A stretch of DNA of 64,000 nucleotides. Source: an uncultured Pirellulaceae bacterium (GTDB taxonomy: Bacteria; Planctomycetota; Planctomycetia; Pirellulales; Pirellulaceae). The translations under genes and the position numbers were made by a program. Location: the NCBI GenBank assembly GCA_937929805.1, contig CALFUT010000006.1, positions 62,001 through 126,000 on the forward strand, in the 5' to 3' direction. Below are positions 1-9,914 of the stretch, one piece after another (the first letter of the stretch is position 1; the number at the start of each line of letters is the position of its first letter). The notes beneath the pieces were generated by a model. That model was not told the DNA's origin. It saw only the letters and a list, made by a program, of their open reading frames with translations, and made no database searches.

Positions 1-2
1 CG

Positions 3-1556
3 ACTTGGCGAGATGTTTTGATTGCGGTTGACCAGCAGTCGAAAGTCACCAACTTGAACGTTGCCCTTGAACAATCGTCGCACGTTCACAGTATCACCGC
101 CGGTTTAGAGGCGAGGGGTGCCAGCGTCTTTCGAGTTCCCGTCTTCGCGATGGAGATACCTGAGAACACCAACGCGGTGAAGGACGTTTTCGAGCGGATT
201 GACGCCAACGAATTTGACTCCATTTTGTTTGCTGATGCTCAGGCAGCCGCCGAGTTTTGCTTTCTAGCCAGTAAGTTTGGCCGAGCCCGTCTGACCAGTC
301 ACTTGCTCGACCGGCACGTCGTGCTGAGTTCCGGAGCTGACCCCGCAGAGCTACTATCGGATCACGGTGTTCCGGTAGATTTTCAGACCGAAGCGAAGGC
401 GCTGCAATCGACGATTGACGAAGTCGAGCGTAAACTGGCGGAGATTCGTCAGATCTTTCATCAAAAGCACATCATACAAGTCAATATGTCCGGACCAGCA
501 ACCAGTAGCAACGACACCAACGCACCGTGGTACGACAGCCCGTTCATGAAGGCTTGTAGAGGCGAGCCCACCGATGTGACTCCGATTTGGATGATGCGGC
601 AGGCGGGGCGTTACATGTCTGAGTACCGGGCGGTTCGAGACAAGATTTCGTTCTTGGATCTTTGTGCGAATCCCCAATTGTGCAGCGAAGTGATGTGCAC
701 CGCCGTGCAGAAACTGGGCGTCGACGCGGCGATCATCTTTTCGGACCTGCTGCCGATTCTCGTTCCGATGGGCTGTGATCTTGAGTTCGTCAAAAGTGAC
801 GGTCCGGTGATTCATAACCCGGTTCGAACGGCTGCCGATGTTGATCGCATCAAGCCGCTCGAATCGAACGATGAACTTCAATTCGTGATGGACACGGTGA
901 CTCAGACGCGAAACGATCTGCCTGCCGACATGCCGTTGATCGGATTCGCAGGTGCGCCGTTTACGCTGGCCAGTTACATGATCGAAGGCGGAGCCAGTCG
1001 CAACTACGCCAACACCAAAGCGTTGATGTACAGTGACCGCGGTGCATGGAACCAGCTGATGGAGCACCTTTCGACTTCCATTTCCATTTACTTGAACGGT
1101 CAGGTCGCGGCCGGAGCTCAGTGTTTGCAGTTGTTTGACTCGTGGGCCGGTGCATTGAGCTTTGAAGATTACCGGCAATTTGTGCATCCGTACGTGCAGC
1201 AAATCATCGCCAGTATTCCTCGCGGTGTTCCCGTGATCAATTTTGCGACGGGCAACCCGGCGTTGTTGCCGTTGCTGGCCGATACGCGAGCGAGCGTGGT
1301 CGGCATCGACTGGCGAGTTCGATTGGATGACGCGTGGCAGACAGTTGGGTACGACATGTCGGTGCAAGGAAATTTGGATCAGACCGTGTTGTTGACCAAT
1401 CCGGACGAGATCCGAAAGCAAGCCAAGTTTGTGTTGGATCAAGCGGCGGGTCGCCCCGGCCACATCTTCAACCTCGGGCATGGGATCTTGCCTCAGACGC
1501 CCGTCGACAACGCGATCGCGCTAGTCGACATCGTGCACGAATTAAGTTCAAAGTAG
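3..1556 (+). CDS. hemE: HemD-like domain fused to uroporphyrinogen decarboxylase (5' partial)
   Basis: The C-terminal 356 residues, which begin at an internal ATG at 486, are a full uroporphyrinogen decarboxylase. It converts uroporphyrinogen III to coproporphyrinogen III in cytoplasmic haem synthesis. The family signatures WMMRQAGRYMSEYR, GFAGAPFTLASYMIEGG and QLFDSWAG are present. The reading frame stays open through about 160 residues upstream and off the window edge. That N-terminal part resembles the C-terminal half of uroporphyrinogen III synthase (HemD): strand SILFADAQAAAEFCF, then a VVLSSGADPAELLSDHGVPVDF block like the HemD iGpxTaxxLxxxG segment. The simplest reading is a HemD-HemE fusion joining consecutive haem steps. 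A separate hemE starting at 486 inside a longer hemD frame cannot be excluded. The HemE call is near certain; the HemD identity is moderate. Confidence 0.88.
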   Translation, partial: TWRDVLIAVDQQSKVTNLNVALEQSSHVHSITAGLEARGASVFRVPVFAMEIPENTNAVKDVFERIDANEFDSILFADAQAAAEFCFLASKFGRARLTSHLLDRHVVLSSGADPAELLSDHGVPVDFQTEAKALQSTIDEVERKLAEIRQIFHQKHIIQVNMSGPATSSNDTNAPWYDSPFMKACRGEPTDVTPIWMMRQAGRYMSEYRAVRDKISFLDLCANPQLCSEVMCTAVQKLGVDAAIIFSDLLPILVPMGCDLEFVKSDGPVIHNPVRTAADVDRIKPLESNDELQFVMDTVTQTRNDLPADMPLIGFAGAPFTLASYMIEGGASRNYANTKALMYSDRGAWNQLMEHLSTSISIYLNGQVAAGAQCLQLFDSWAGALSFEDYRQFVHPYVQQIIASIPRGVPVINFATGNPALLPLLADTRASVVGIDWRVRLDDAWQTVGYDMSVQGNLDQTVLLTNPDEIRKQAKFVLDQAAGRPGHIFNLGHGILPQTPVDNAIALVDIVHELSSK

Positions 1557-1602
1557 TCATCACATTCCATGTGATGTCCAGACCTGCGTTCGGGTGTTGC
1601 CG

Positions 1603-1860
1603 ATGGCTGATCTCAAGAATCCGAAAGCAATCTATCTGAAAGGGTTTCTTTTCCTAGTCGCCGGATGCGTATCTGCGGGACTGGTCGTTTTCAGAACGCT
1701 CGACTGGCAAATTGCCATCTTGCTGGCGATTTGTGTTTGGTGCTTTTGCCGTTTCTATTATTTCGCTTTCTACGTCATTGAAAATTACGTGGACCGACAG
1801 TTTCGATTCTCGGGTTTGATCGATTTCATTCTTTACCTGCTTCGCCGGGAAGGCCGTTGA
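1603..1860 (+). CDS. small two-helix membrane protein, unknown function
   Basis: An 85-residue protein with two predicted membrane segments (about residues 13-32 and 38-58), followed by an amphipathic basic tail ending LLRREGR. The ATG at 1603 is preferred over in-frame GTG 1594 and TTG 1597; no clear ribosome site is visible for any of them. The stop codon directly abuts the GTG start of the next membrane gene, so the two are probably cotranscribed. I do not recognise the family. Confidence 0.55.
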   Translation: MADLKNPKAIYLKGFLFLVAGCVSAGLVVFRTLDWQIAILLAICVWCFCRFYYFAFYVIENYVDRQFRFSGLIDFILYLLRREGR

Positions 1861-2991
1861 GTGGAAATTCGTTACCGCGAAACTCGAAACGACTTCGTTC
1901 GATGGCACCGATTGAACAAGACCGGTGTTGCGGCCCGATGGAGAAATTACTTGCTGGTTGCGGCAACGTTGCTGCCCTCCGCGATCGTTCTTTTCTTTCT
2001 TGGTTCTTGGTATGCGACGCTTTGGGTGGCAGTTGCGATGGCCGTGATGCTCTGTTTCGGCGTTTACCGATTCTTTTGGCCGCTTGTCCTGTTTCCAATG
2101 AGTCAGCACGTTGATTCGTTTGAAGCAAAAATGGCCGCGCGAACAGTGTCGCGTTCGACTACCCAATGGAAGTGGGAACGGATCGAGGAGTATCGGGAAA
2201 CAAGAAAAGACTTTCAGTTTTGGCGACTTGATTTTTGCAGCACCGTTCCCAAGCACGCATTGTCGGCCGCGCAGAAGCAAGAACTGAGCGAGTTGATTGC
2301 CAAGGTCCAACAGGAACCTGCAGGTGACTCGCCACCGCTTCCGTTGTTCCGCGAAAGAATTCTTGGCGACGGTGACTATCTTGTTAATCGATTCCAGTAT
2401 CGCGCGGCGGACGTGAGCCAAATTCTGGACTCGCCGCTCAGGCCGTATCGGTCGGTTCCTGCCAGCACGATCCGTCGGTCTCGGTGGCGCGTGTGGGTTC
2501 AGTATGCGTTGTTTGCTTTTGTGAGTGTTTTCGGTTGCGTTGCGATTCTGAGAATGGTTGGACAGCAAAACATTGTTGGCTACTTTCTTCGCGATGTGCT
2601 AATCTGCGCGATACCGTTTTTTATCCTGCCGCTGATCATGCGAGCATATGCTCGGTTTCGGAAACCGAGGCTGTTCAAGCTTCCTTCTGATGAAATATCG
2701 GTGCGATTGTGCCCTGATGGTGTTGCGATGGGGGCGTCCGACTTCATTTCACTTGTTCACTGGAACGATGTGACTTCGCTTTACACCAACGACCACTTCA
2801 TCGGCTTTCGTACCATTCATCATATGATTCAAATCGTACCCAAGCGAGCAATCGGCGAAGAAGCGGAGGTCGAGCGATTCCTCAAGACCGCTGCCAGTTT
2901 GAAGGAAGTTGCCGATCGAGAAGCCGCCACGGTCGTTCAGAGCGAACCGGTCCACTCGGACAATCCGTATCAAGCACCCATGAGCCGATGA
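1861..2991 (+). CDS. YcxB-like membrane protein with C-terminal NPYQAP motif
   Basis: A 376-residue protein. It has two hydrophobic segments near the N terminus (about 30-70), a soluble stretch, two more near 215-255, and then a C-terminal domain with the pattern of YcxB-type domains (HWNDVTSLYTNDHFIGF followed by QIVPKRAI). The last residues, DNPYQAP, are a short motif that recurs in a second membrane protein here (29770-30366, near its N terminus). The GTG start lies immediately after the preceding stop, and the end overlaps the ATG of the squalene-hopene cyclase by 4 nt, which suggests translational coupling. Function is unknown. Confidence 0.6.
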   Translation: MEIRYRETRNDFVRWHRLNKTGVAARWRNYLLVAATLLPSAIVLFFLGSWYATLWVAVAMAVMLCFGVYRFFWPLVLFPMSQHVDSFEAKMAARTVSRSTTQWKWERIEEYRETRKDFQFWRLDFCSTVPKHALSAAQKQELSELIAKVQQEPAGDSPPLPLFRERILGDGDYLVNRFQYRAADVSQILDSPLRPYRSVPASTIRRSRWRVWVQYALFAFVSVFGCVAILRMVGQQNIVGYFLRDVLICAIPFFILPLIMRAYARFRKPRLFKLPSDEISVRLCPDGVAMGASDFISLVHWNDVTSLYTNDHFIGFRTIHHMIQIVPKRAIGEEAEVERFLKTAASLKEVADREAATVVQSEPVHSDNPYQAPMSR

Positions 2992-4961
2992 TGGAAACCG
3001 ATCACAAAAACTCGATTCCCCACGGCGCGATTGAGCACGCGGGCGGGGCGGTTCGTGATCAACTGCTGGATCAAAGAACGGACGATGGCCACTGGGTCGG
3101 TCAGCTTTCCGCGTCGGCGCTGTCGACCGCGACCGCGATCAGCACGTTTTCGTTTTATCTTGATTCTGACGCCGTTGAATCCAGTTCGATCGACCTTGAT
3201 CAAATGCGTCAGCAGGTCAGTGGCGGAATCGCTTGGCTGATGGAGCAGCAGAACGATGACGGCGGTTGGGGCGACACATCAAAAAATTACTCCAATATTT
3301 CAACTTCGATGTTGGTGATCGCGGCGCTGCATGCGGCAGGCAAGGCAAACGAGTTTGCAACCGAAATTGTTCGGGCCGAGCGGTATGTTGAAGGCCAAGG
3401 CGGCATTACTGGTTTGAAAAAGCGTTACGGTCGCGACAAAACCTTTGCCGTTCCGATTTTGGCCAACTGCGCGATGGCGGGGATTGTTTCATGGCGTGAA
3501 GTTTCAGCGTTGCCCTTTGAAGCGGCCGTCGTGCCCCAGCGTTTTTATCATTTGATGCAGTTGCCGGTCGTCAGTTACGCGATCCCGGCGTTGGTTGCGA
3601 TCGGTCAGGCCAAGTTCCATTTCGATCCGCCGTGGGATCCAATTCGCAAGACCATTCGCAGGCTCAGCATCCAACCTGGCCTAAAAGTCTTGCAGCAAAT
3701 GCAACCTGCCAGCGGCGGTTTTCTAGAAGCGATTCCGTTGACCAGTTTCGTTTCGATGGCGTTGATTCGGTGTGGACGGGGGCAGCACCCGGTTGTGCAG
3801 AAGGGAATCGAGTTCTTGCTGGACTCGTTTCGTGTTGAAGAGTGCAAACCGGATCCACAACCGAGTCATCAATACAAGCCCGACGCGCAAGCGAGAGGAT
3901 CTGGTTGCGACGAAGCGGTTCCCTCACTCGCGGATCCCTCGCTCGCGCTTCGGGCTCGTATTGGCACGTGGCCAATTGATACGAATCTGGCAACGTGGAA
4001 TACATCACTGTCAATCAACGCCTTGGCGAATGACACAACAGCGTTTTCGGAGATGCTCGAATCGGACGCGGACCAATGGCAGGCATGTCTGCAGTGGCTA
4101 CTGTCGTGTCAAAATACCGAAAAGCATCCCTTCACCGGCGCGGCACCCGGTGGTTGGGGCTGGAGTGACTTGAGCGGCGCGGTGCCGGACGCGGATGACA
4201 CGCCGGGTGCTATGCTCGCGTTAAGAAAGATGGTCGATGCGAACCCAAGCTGGTTGGATCAGACGCTAAAGCGACAGATTTTCACGGCGGCCGACCAAGG
4301 AACCGCTTGGCTGCTGGGATTGCAAAACCGTGACGGAGGGTGGCCAACGTTCTGTCGTGGCTGGGGGAAGCTGCCGTTTGATCGGAGTGGCAGTGATATT
4401 ACGGCTCATGTTATTCGTGGTTTGTTAGCGTGGGAACACAACGGCCCTGCGATCGAAAAAGGTTTTCGCTATCTGCAAAAACAGCAACGCGTTGATGGCT
4501 CATGGTTGCCGCTGTGGTTTGGCAATCAGGATCAGCCGGACGATGAGAACCCTTTTTACGGAACGGCCAAAGTTCTGTTGGCTTATCGCGATGCGGGCAC
4601 GCACGAAACTTCGGCTGCCGCGTCGGGTTATCATTGGCTGGTCGAAAATCAGAACGACGATGGCGGTTGGGGTGGCTCTAGCAAACGGACCAGCAGCGTT
4701 GAAGAAACGGCGTTGTGCGTTGAGGCCCTATTGGGTTGCGAAGTTGCGGGGGCAGAAGATGCCGCTAACGCAGGCTTGAGCTGGCTGATCGATGCTGTGG
4801 GAGCGGAACGAGTCGGTGTCAGCAGTCCGATTGGTTTTTACTTTGCGAAGCTTTGGTACTTTGAAAAGCTGTATCCGTTGATTTTCGCTGCCGGTGTGAT
4901 GAATCGGGGGCTCGGTCGAGTCGGAATTTCAAAGCCCGGATGTTCTGTTGAAGACGTGTAG
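2988..4961 (+). CDS. shc: squalene-hopene cyclase family protein
   Basis: A 657-residue class II terpene cyclase, expected to cyclise squalene (or another linear isoprenoid) to a hopanoid at the membrane. Family features are several QW-type repeats (QQNDDGGWGD, LQNRDGGWPTF, QQRVDGSWLPLWFG, QNDDGGWGGSSKR), the PIDTNLATW block and the catalytic acidic motif DADDT near residue 400. The residue after that motif is Pro-Gly rather than the usual Ala. Length is normal to slightly short for the family. Residues of roughly 295-325 (QYKPDAQARG to ALRARIG) are encoded by a palindromic repeat at 3871-3962 inserted in frame just before the conserved WPIDTNLATW block. It starts inside the stop of the preceding gene and precedes a polyprenyl synthase fusion, consistent with an isoprenoid operon. 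Exact substrate is inferred. Confidence 0.88.
   Translation: MMETDHKNSIPHGAIEHAGGAVRDQLLDQRTDDGHWVGQLSASALSTATAISTFSFYLDSDAVESSSIDLDQMRQQVSGGIAWLMEQQNDDGGWGDTSKNYSNISTSMLVIAALHAAGKANEFATEIVRAERYVEGQGGITGLKKRYGRDKTFAVPILANCAMAGIVSWREVSALPFEAAVVPQRFYHLMQLPVVSYAIPALVAIGQAKFHFDPPWDPIRKTIRRLSIQPGLKVLQQMQPASGGFLEAIPLTSFVSMALIRCGRGQHPVVQKGIEFLLDSFRVEECKPDPQPSHQYKPDAQARGSGCDEAVPSLADPSLALRARIGTWPIDTNLATWNTSLSINALANDTTAFSEMLESDADQWQACLQWLLSCQNTEKHPFTGAAPGGWGWSDLSGAVPDADDTPGAMLALRKMVDANPSWLDQTLKRQIFTAADQGTAWLLGLQNRDGGWPTFCRGWGKLPFDRSGSDITAHVIRGLLAWEHNGPAIEKGFRYLQKQQRVDGSWLPLWFGNQDQPDDENPFYGTAKVLLAYRDAGTHETSAAASGYHWLVENQNDDGGWGGSSKRTSSVEETALCVEALLGCEVAGAEDAANAGLSWLIDAVGAERVGVSSPIGFYFAKLWYFEKLYPLIFAAGVMNRGLGRVGISKPGCSVEDV
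3871..3962. repeat. palindromic repeat family A, in-frame copy inside shc
   Basis: The left arm (AATACAAGCCCGACGCGCAA...) and right arm (...CGCTTCGGGCTCGTATT) are inverted repeats: 22 of 25 terminal positions pair. The same arms occur at 9744-9819 in a noncoding spacer. The element is 92 bp with its flanks arranged so that the cyclase frame stays open. Confidence 0.85.
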
Positions 4962-5049
4962 TTGGTACAGTGGAACAATCAGTCTGAAGACGCGATTGCG
5001 CCGCGGTCAGATTGGCTCATCTGAATATCGAGAACTTTGAGGAATCGTT

Positions 5050-6936
<1,887 letters not shown>

Positions 6937-6969
6937 TGCATAGCTGTTTCGTAGATTGGGTGACAGAAT

Positions 6970-7575
6970 TTGAATCCTGCAAAATCAATTGATTCCGATA
7001 GCGGCTCGCAAGGCGGAACGAAAGGTGTGTCGGCGAAAGGCGGGGATACGGATCCTCAGCTGAATGCCCTGCTGAACCTTTTCTATTCAAACGGCTCGAT
7101 CGCGGGCTCATTCGCTAACGTGTCGGCTGAACTGTTGACGCCTGTTGCCGCGAAGTTGTTGGCTCATGATCATCACATGACGGTGACGCTTGAGCAGCAT
7201 CACGGTTGCCCGGTTGACGTGCATGTGATCGAATCGAAAACGGAAGACGGTCGTTACTCGCGAAAAATCACGTTGACTCGGCAATCAGATGACGCCGTGG
7301 TCATGTTTGGTTTGGTTCGCATGGATCGAACCGTGTTTTCGGATGAAGTTCGCAACGAAATCGAAAGCCAACGGACTCCGCTCGGGCGAGTGCTGATCGA
7401 AAACGATGTGCTAAGATCAGTCCGCTTGATGCAGTTGTATCGAATTGAGTCTCCGCAGGATCTGGCGGATGCGTTGGGGATAAAAGCCGGCGCGGTTTGC
7501 TTCGGGCGAACGGCCATGATTTATTGCGATGGGGCGGAAGCGATTGAGTTGCTGGAAATTGTGCCGGGAGAGTGA
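6970..7575 (+). CDS. chorismate lyase-like (UbiC/DUF98-type) protein
   Basis: A 201-residue protein whose second half follows the chorismate lyase pattern: MTVTLEQHHG, then TPLGRVLIEN, then FGRTAMIYCDG and a terminal ELLEIVPG. UbiC-type enzymes split chorismate into 4-hydroxybenzoate and pyruvate. The position right after a polyprenyl diphosphate synthase would fit supply of an aromatic head group for prenylation, but that is inference. The start is TTG at 6970; no ribosome site is obvious. The last codons and the stop lie in a half-copy of repeat family B (7566-7589). A UTRA-fold ligand-binding protein is the alternative. Confidence 0.6.
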   Translation: MNPAKSIDSDSGSQGGTKGVSAKGGDTDPQLNALLNLFYSNGSIAGSFANVSAELLTPVAAKLLAHDHHMTVTLEQHHGCPVDVHVIESKTEDGRYSRKITLTRQSDDAVVMFGLVRMDRTVFSDEVRNEIESQRTPLGRVLIENDVLRSVRLMQLYRIESPQDLADALGIKAGAVCFGRTAMIYCDGAEAIELLEIVPGE

Positions 7576-7737
7576 AGCTCTGTACGCATGACAAAAATTG
7601 CCCGGGAGAGTAAGGCTCCGTCCGCACTCTGTTGAACCGAGTGACAGACTTATAAGAGATGAGCGAAATTGTCGACCTCAAGGCAGGCTTGTGATGTTTG
7701 CGGATAGGAAATGGCTCGGACGGAGCCTCGCCCTCCC
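7566..7737. repeat. repeat family B, half-copy plus full inverted pair
   Basis: A half-unit at 7566-7589 (GGGAGAGTGAAGCTC...) is followed by a fuller one at 7604-7627 (GGGAGAGTAAGGCTCCGTCC), which pairs with 7714-7737 (GCTCGGACGGAGCCTCGCCC...). About 19 of 24 positions pair. Related arms occur at 12765-12788 and 16594-16673. Confidence 0.75.
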
Positions 7738-7779
7738 GTCACGGCTCATGCAAAAATTTGAAAAGAAAACGAAAATACG

Positions 7780-8013
7780 ATGAAAACAGTACTTTGGATT
7801 TTGGTCGCGATTTTGATTGTCGCTCATCAGGATTTCTGGAATTGGAATGATGATACGCTGGTACTGGGATTCATTCCGATTGGCTTGGCTTATCACATGG
7901 GAATTTCGCTCGCGGCAGGAATTGTCTGGTTCCTGATGGTCAACTTAGCGTGGCCGAAACAGTTGGATGAGGTCGACGCTCAGCCAGTGGACGTCGCGGA
8001 GGGCAAGTCATGA
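7780..8013 (+). CDS. DUF3311 small membrane protein
   Basis: A 77-residue protein with two membrane segments and the DUF3311 pattern (HQDFWNWNDD, then GFIPIGLAYHMGISLAAG, then LAWP). Such proteins are typically encoded just before a sodium:solute symporter and are thought to act as small partner subunits. Here the stop overlaps the symporter ATG by 4 nt (ATGA), indicating translational coupling. Confidence 0.8.
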   Translation: MKTVLWILVAILIVAHQDFWNWNDDTLVLGFIPIGLAYHMGISLAAGIVWFLMVNLAWPKQLDEVDAQPVDVAEGKS

Positions 8014-9572
8014 ATCCTGGACAAATTCGATTGGCAATCATCGCCGTCTATTTGCTGTTGTTGTTGGGTCTAGGCTTTATCGCCAGTCGCTCGTTCAGCG
8101 GAACCAAAAAAGATTACCTGTTGGCCAGTCACTCGATCGGTCCGTTCCTGCTGTTGATGTCCGTTTTTGGCACCACGATGACCGCGTTCGCGTTGGTGGG
8201 CTCGACCGGCGAGGCATTCAAGGAAGGCATTGGCGTTTACGGGATGTTGGCGTCGAGTAGCGGGATCATTCACAGCCTGTGTTTCTTTGTGATTGGCGTG
8301 AAGATTTACTCCTTCGGTCGAAAGTATGGCTACACGACTCAGATTCAGTTCTTCCGCGATCGATTGGAAAGTGATTTGATCGGAGTTCTTCTGTTCCCGA
8401 TCCTTGTTGGCTTGGTGATTCCGTACCTGTTGATCGGCGTGATGGCGTCGGGGACGGTGATTCAAGCGATGACGGCCGGGGCGTTCCCGGAATGGGCATC
8501 GTTCGCGGCGTTGAAACCCGATGGCTCGCCCAGCCCGATGCATGGGGGTGTGCCAACTTGGTTGGGATCTGCCGCGATTTGCATGGTGGTGCTGATCTAT
8601 GTTTTTATCGGCGGCATGCGAGGAACAGCGTGGGCGAACGCGTTTCAAACGATCGTGTTCATGGTGTTGGGGCTGGTAACGTTTGTTTCGCTGGCGAACA
8701 AAATTGGTGGGCAGGAAACGTTTTTTGAGAGCCTCAAAGCGGCGTCTGCAAGTGTGAGCGAATCTCATGTGACTCGGTCGGAGATGTCCACTTCCAAATT
8801 TTTAACTTACATGTTGATCCCGTTATCTGTCGGGATGTTTCCGCATTTGTTCCAGCATTGGTTGACAGCCAAATCGGCTCGAAGCTTCAAGCTGTCGGTG
8901 GTCTGCCACCCGATTTTCATCATGATCGTGTGGGCTCCTTGTGTTTTGATTGGTGTGTGGGCGACGACTCAAAATATTCCGCCTGCCGTTTCAGCAAACG
9001 GAGTTTTGGCATTTTTGGTCAAGACCAAGCTCTCGACATGGCTCGCGGGTTTGCTGACGGCCGGGATTTTGGCGGCGATCATGTCGTCGCTTGATAGCCA
9101 GTTTTTGTGCGTCGGATCGATGTTCACGAACGACATTGTGGAACACTACGTTGGCAAGGATCGGCTGTCCGATACGGCTCAGGTTTGGACGGCCCGAGTG
9201 TTCGTGATTCTGATCGTGGCGGTTACTTATTGGCTAAGTCTGCGCGGGTACAAGAGCGTGTTCACGTTGGGCGTGTGGTGCTTCAGTGGTTTCGCTTCTT
9301 TGTTTCCGCTTGTGTTTGCCGCGTTGTACTGGAAGAAGTTAACGGCCGCCGGTGCGTTGTCGGGTGTCTTGGCGATGTTGGGAAGCTGGTTGTACCTTTT
9401 CCGGGATTCGGGTTGGGGCTCAAACACGAAGTACGTGATCAAGTTGGGTGAAGATATCGAAGTGATGCCCGTCGTCGCGATCTTCTTGTGCACGCTTGTC
9501 GCGATGGTGGCGACCTCGTTGATGACTTCGCCTCCAAGTGACAAAACGCTGGCGAAGTTTTTCCCTAAGTAA
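8010..9572 (+). CDS. sodium:solute symporter (SSS family)
   Basis: A 520-residue inner-membrane transporter with about 13 hydrophobic helices. SSS hallmarks are the YLLASHSIGPFLL start of helix 1, the FGTTMTAFALVGSTGEAF segment, a GGMRGTAWANAFQ block and the MSSLDSQFLCVGSMFTNDI block. The family couples solute uptake to sodium import; substrates range over sugars, amino acids, pantothenate and carboxylates, and none can be assigned from sequence alone. Coupling to the DUF3311 gene is typical for this subgroup. Confidence 0.85.
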   Translation: MNPGQIRLAIIAVYLLLLLGLGFIASRSFSGTKKDYLLASHSIGPFLLLMSVFGTTMTAFALVGSTGEAFKEGIGVYGMLASSSGIIHSLCFFVIGVKIYSFGRKYGYTTQIQFFRDRLESDLIGVLLFPILVGLVIPYLLIGVMASGTVIQAMTAGAFPEWASFAALKPDGSPSPMHGGVPTWLGSAAICMVVLIYVFIGGMRGTAWANAFQTIVFMVLGLVTFVSLANKIGGQETFFESLKAASASVSESHVTRSEMSTSKFLTYMLIPLSVGMFPHLFQHWLTAKSARSFKLSVVCHPIFIMIVWAPCVLIGVWATTQNIPPAVSANGVLAFLVKTKLSTWLAGLLTAGILAAIMSSLDSQFLCVGSMFTNDIVEHYVGKDRLSDTAQVWTARVFVILIVAVTYWLSLRGYKSVFTLGVWCFSGFASLFPLVFAALYWKKLTAAGALSGVLAMLGSWLYLFRDSGWGSNTKYVIKLGEDIEVMPVVAIFLCTLVAMVATSLMTSPPSDKTLAKFFPK

Positions 9573-9598
9573 TTTTGTGCTCTGCGACGGTCCGTGAC

Positions 9599-9664
9599 CA
9601 ACACGAGCACGAATCGCGAGCGAGTGAATCCCAGAACGCAAAGAATACAAACTCGACGCGCGAG
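9599..9664. repeat. degenerate family A repeat
   Basis: It carries CAACACGAGCACGAATCGCGAGCGAG at its left, a decayed complement of the family A right arm, followed by AATACAAACTCGACGCGCGAG, a decayed left arm. The two halves are not in the usual head-to-head order, which suggests rearrangement. Confidence 0.5.
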
Positions 9665-9743
9665 TTTTAATGTTGCGATGTTTTTCATCTTACGCATGGT
9701 CGCATTGCAAAATCCGGGTAAACGCGTTTCCCCGAGCATTCCA

Positions 9744-9819
9744 AATACAAGCCCGACGCGCAAGCGAGAGGATAGGAAGCCTGAAAAAAATCCACTCGCT
9801 AGCGCTTCGGGCTTGTACT
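9744..9819. repeat. palindromic repeat family A, intergenic copy
   Basis: Begins AATACAAGCCCGACGCGCAA and ends CGCTTCGGGCTTGTACT. The outer arms match the copy inside shc (3871-3962), while the central 25-30 bp differ in sequence and length. Confidence 0.85.
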
Positions 9820-9914
9820 AGTGCCTCACTTCAAAACTGGCACCTCGGGCGTGCGTTGGTAAACCCTTTCGGGCGAAGTTGTTGTTTCGCCGTCAATCTG
9901 CCATAACTTTGCCC

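Larger units (their letters stand above)
9573..9914. other. 342-bp spacer holding two family A repeats
   Basis: No gene is supported here. The short open frames across it encode only translations of the repeats. It holds a degenerate family A copy (9599-9664) and an intact one (9744-9819). Confidence 0.6.

Noticed and set aside
354..1481. 375-aa frame antisense to hemE
   Set aside because: It mirrors a strongly conserved gene, has Arg/His-rich content typical of antisense frames in this base composition, and shows no domain.
1654..2568. 304-aa antisense frame over the two small membrane genes
   Set aside because: Arg/Asn/His-rich, no recognisable motif, and opposite to frames with clear membrane helices and coupling to shc.
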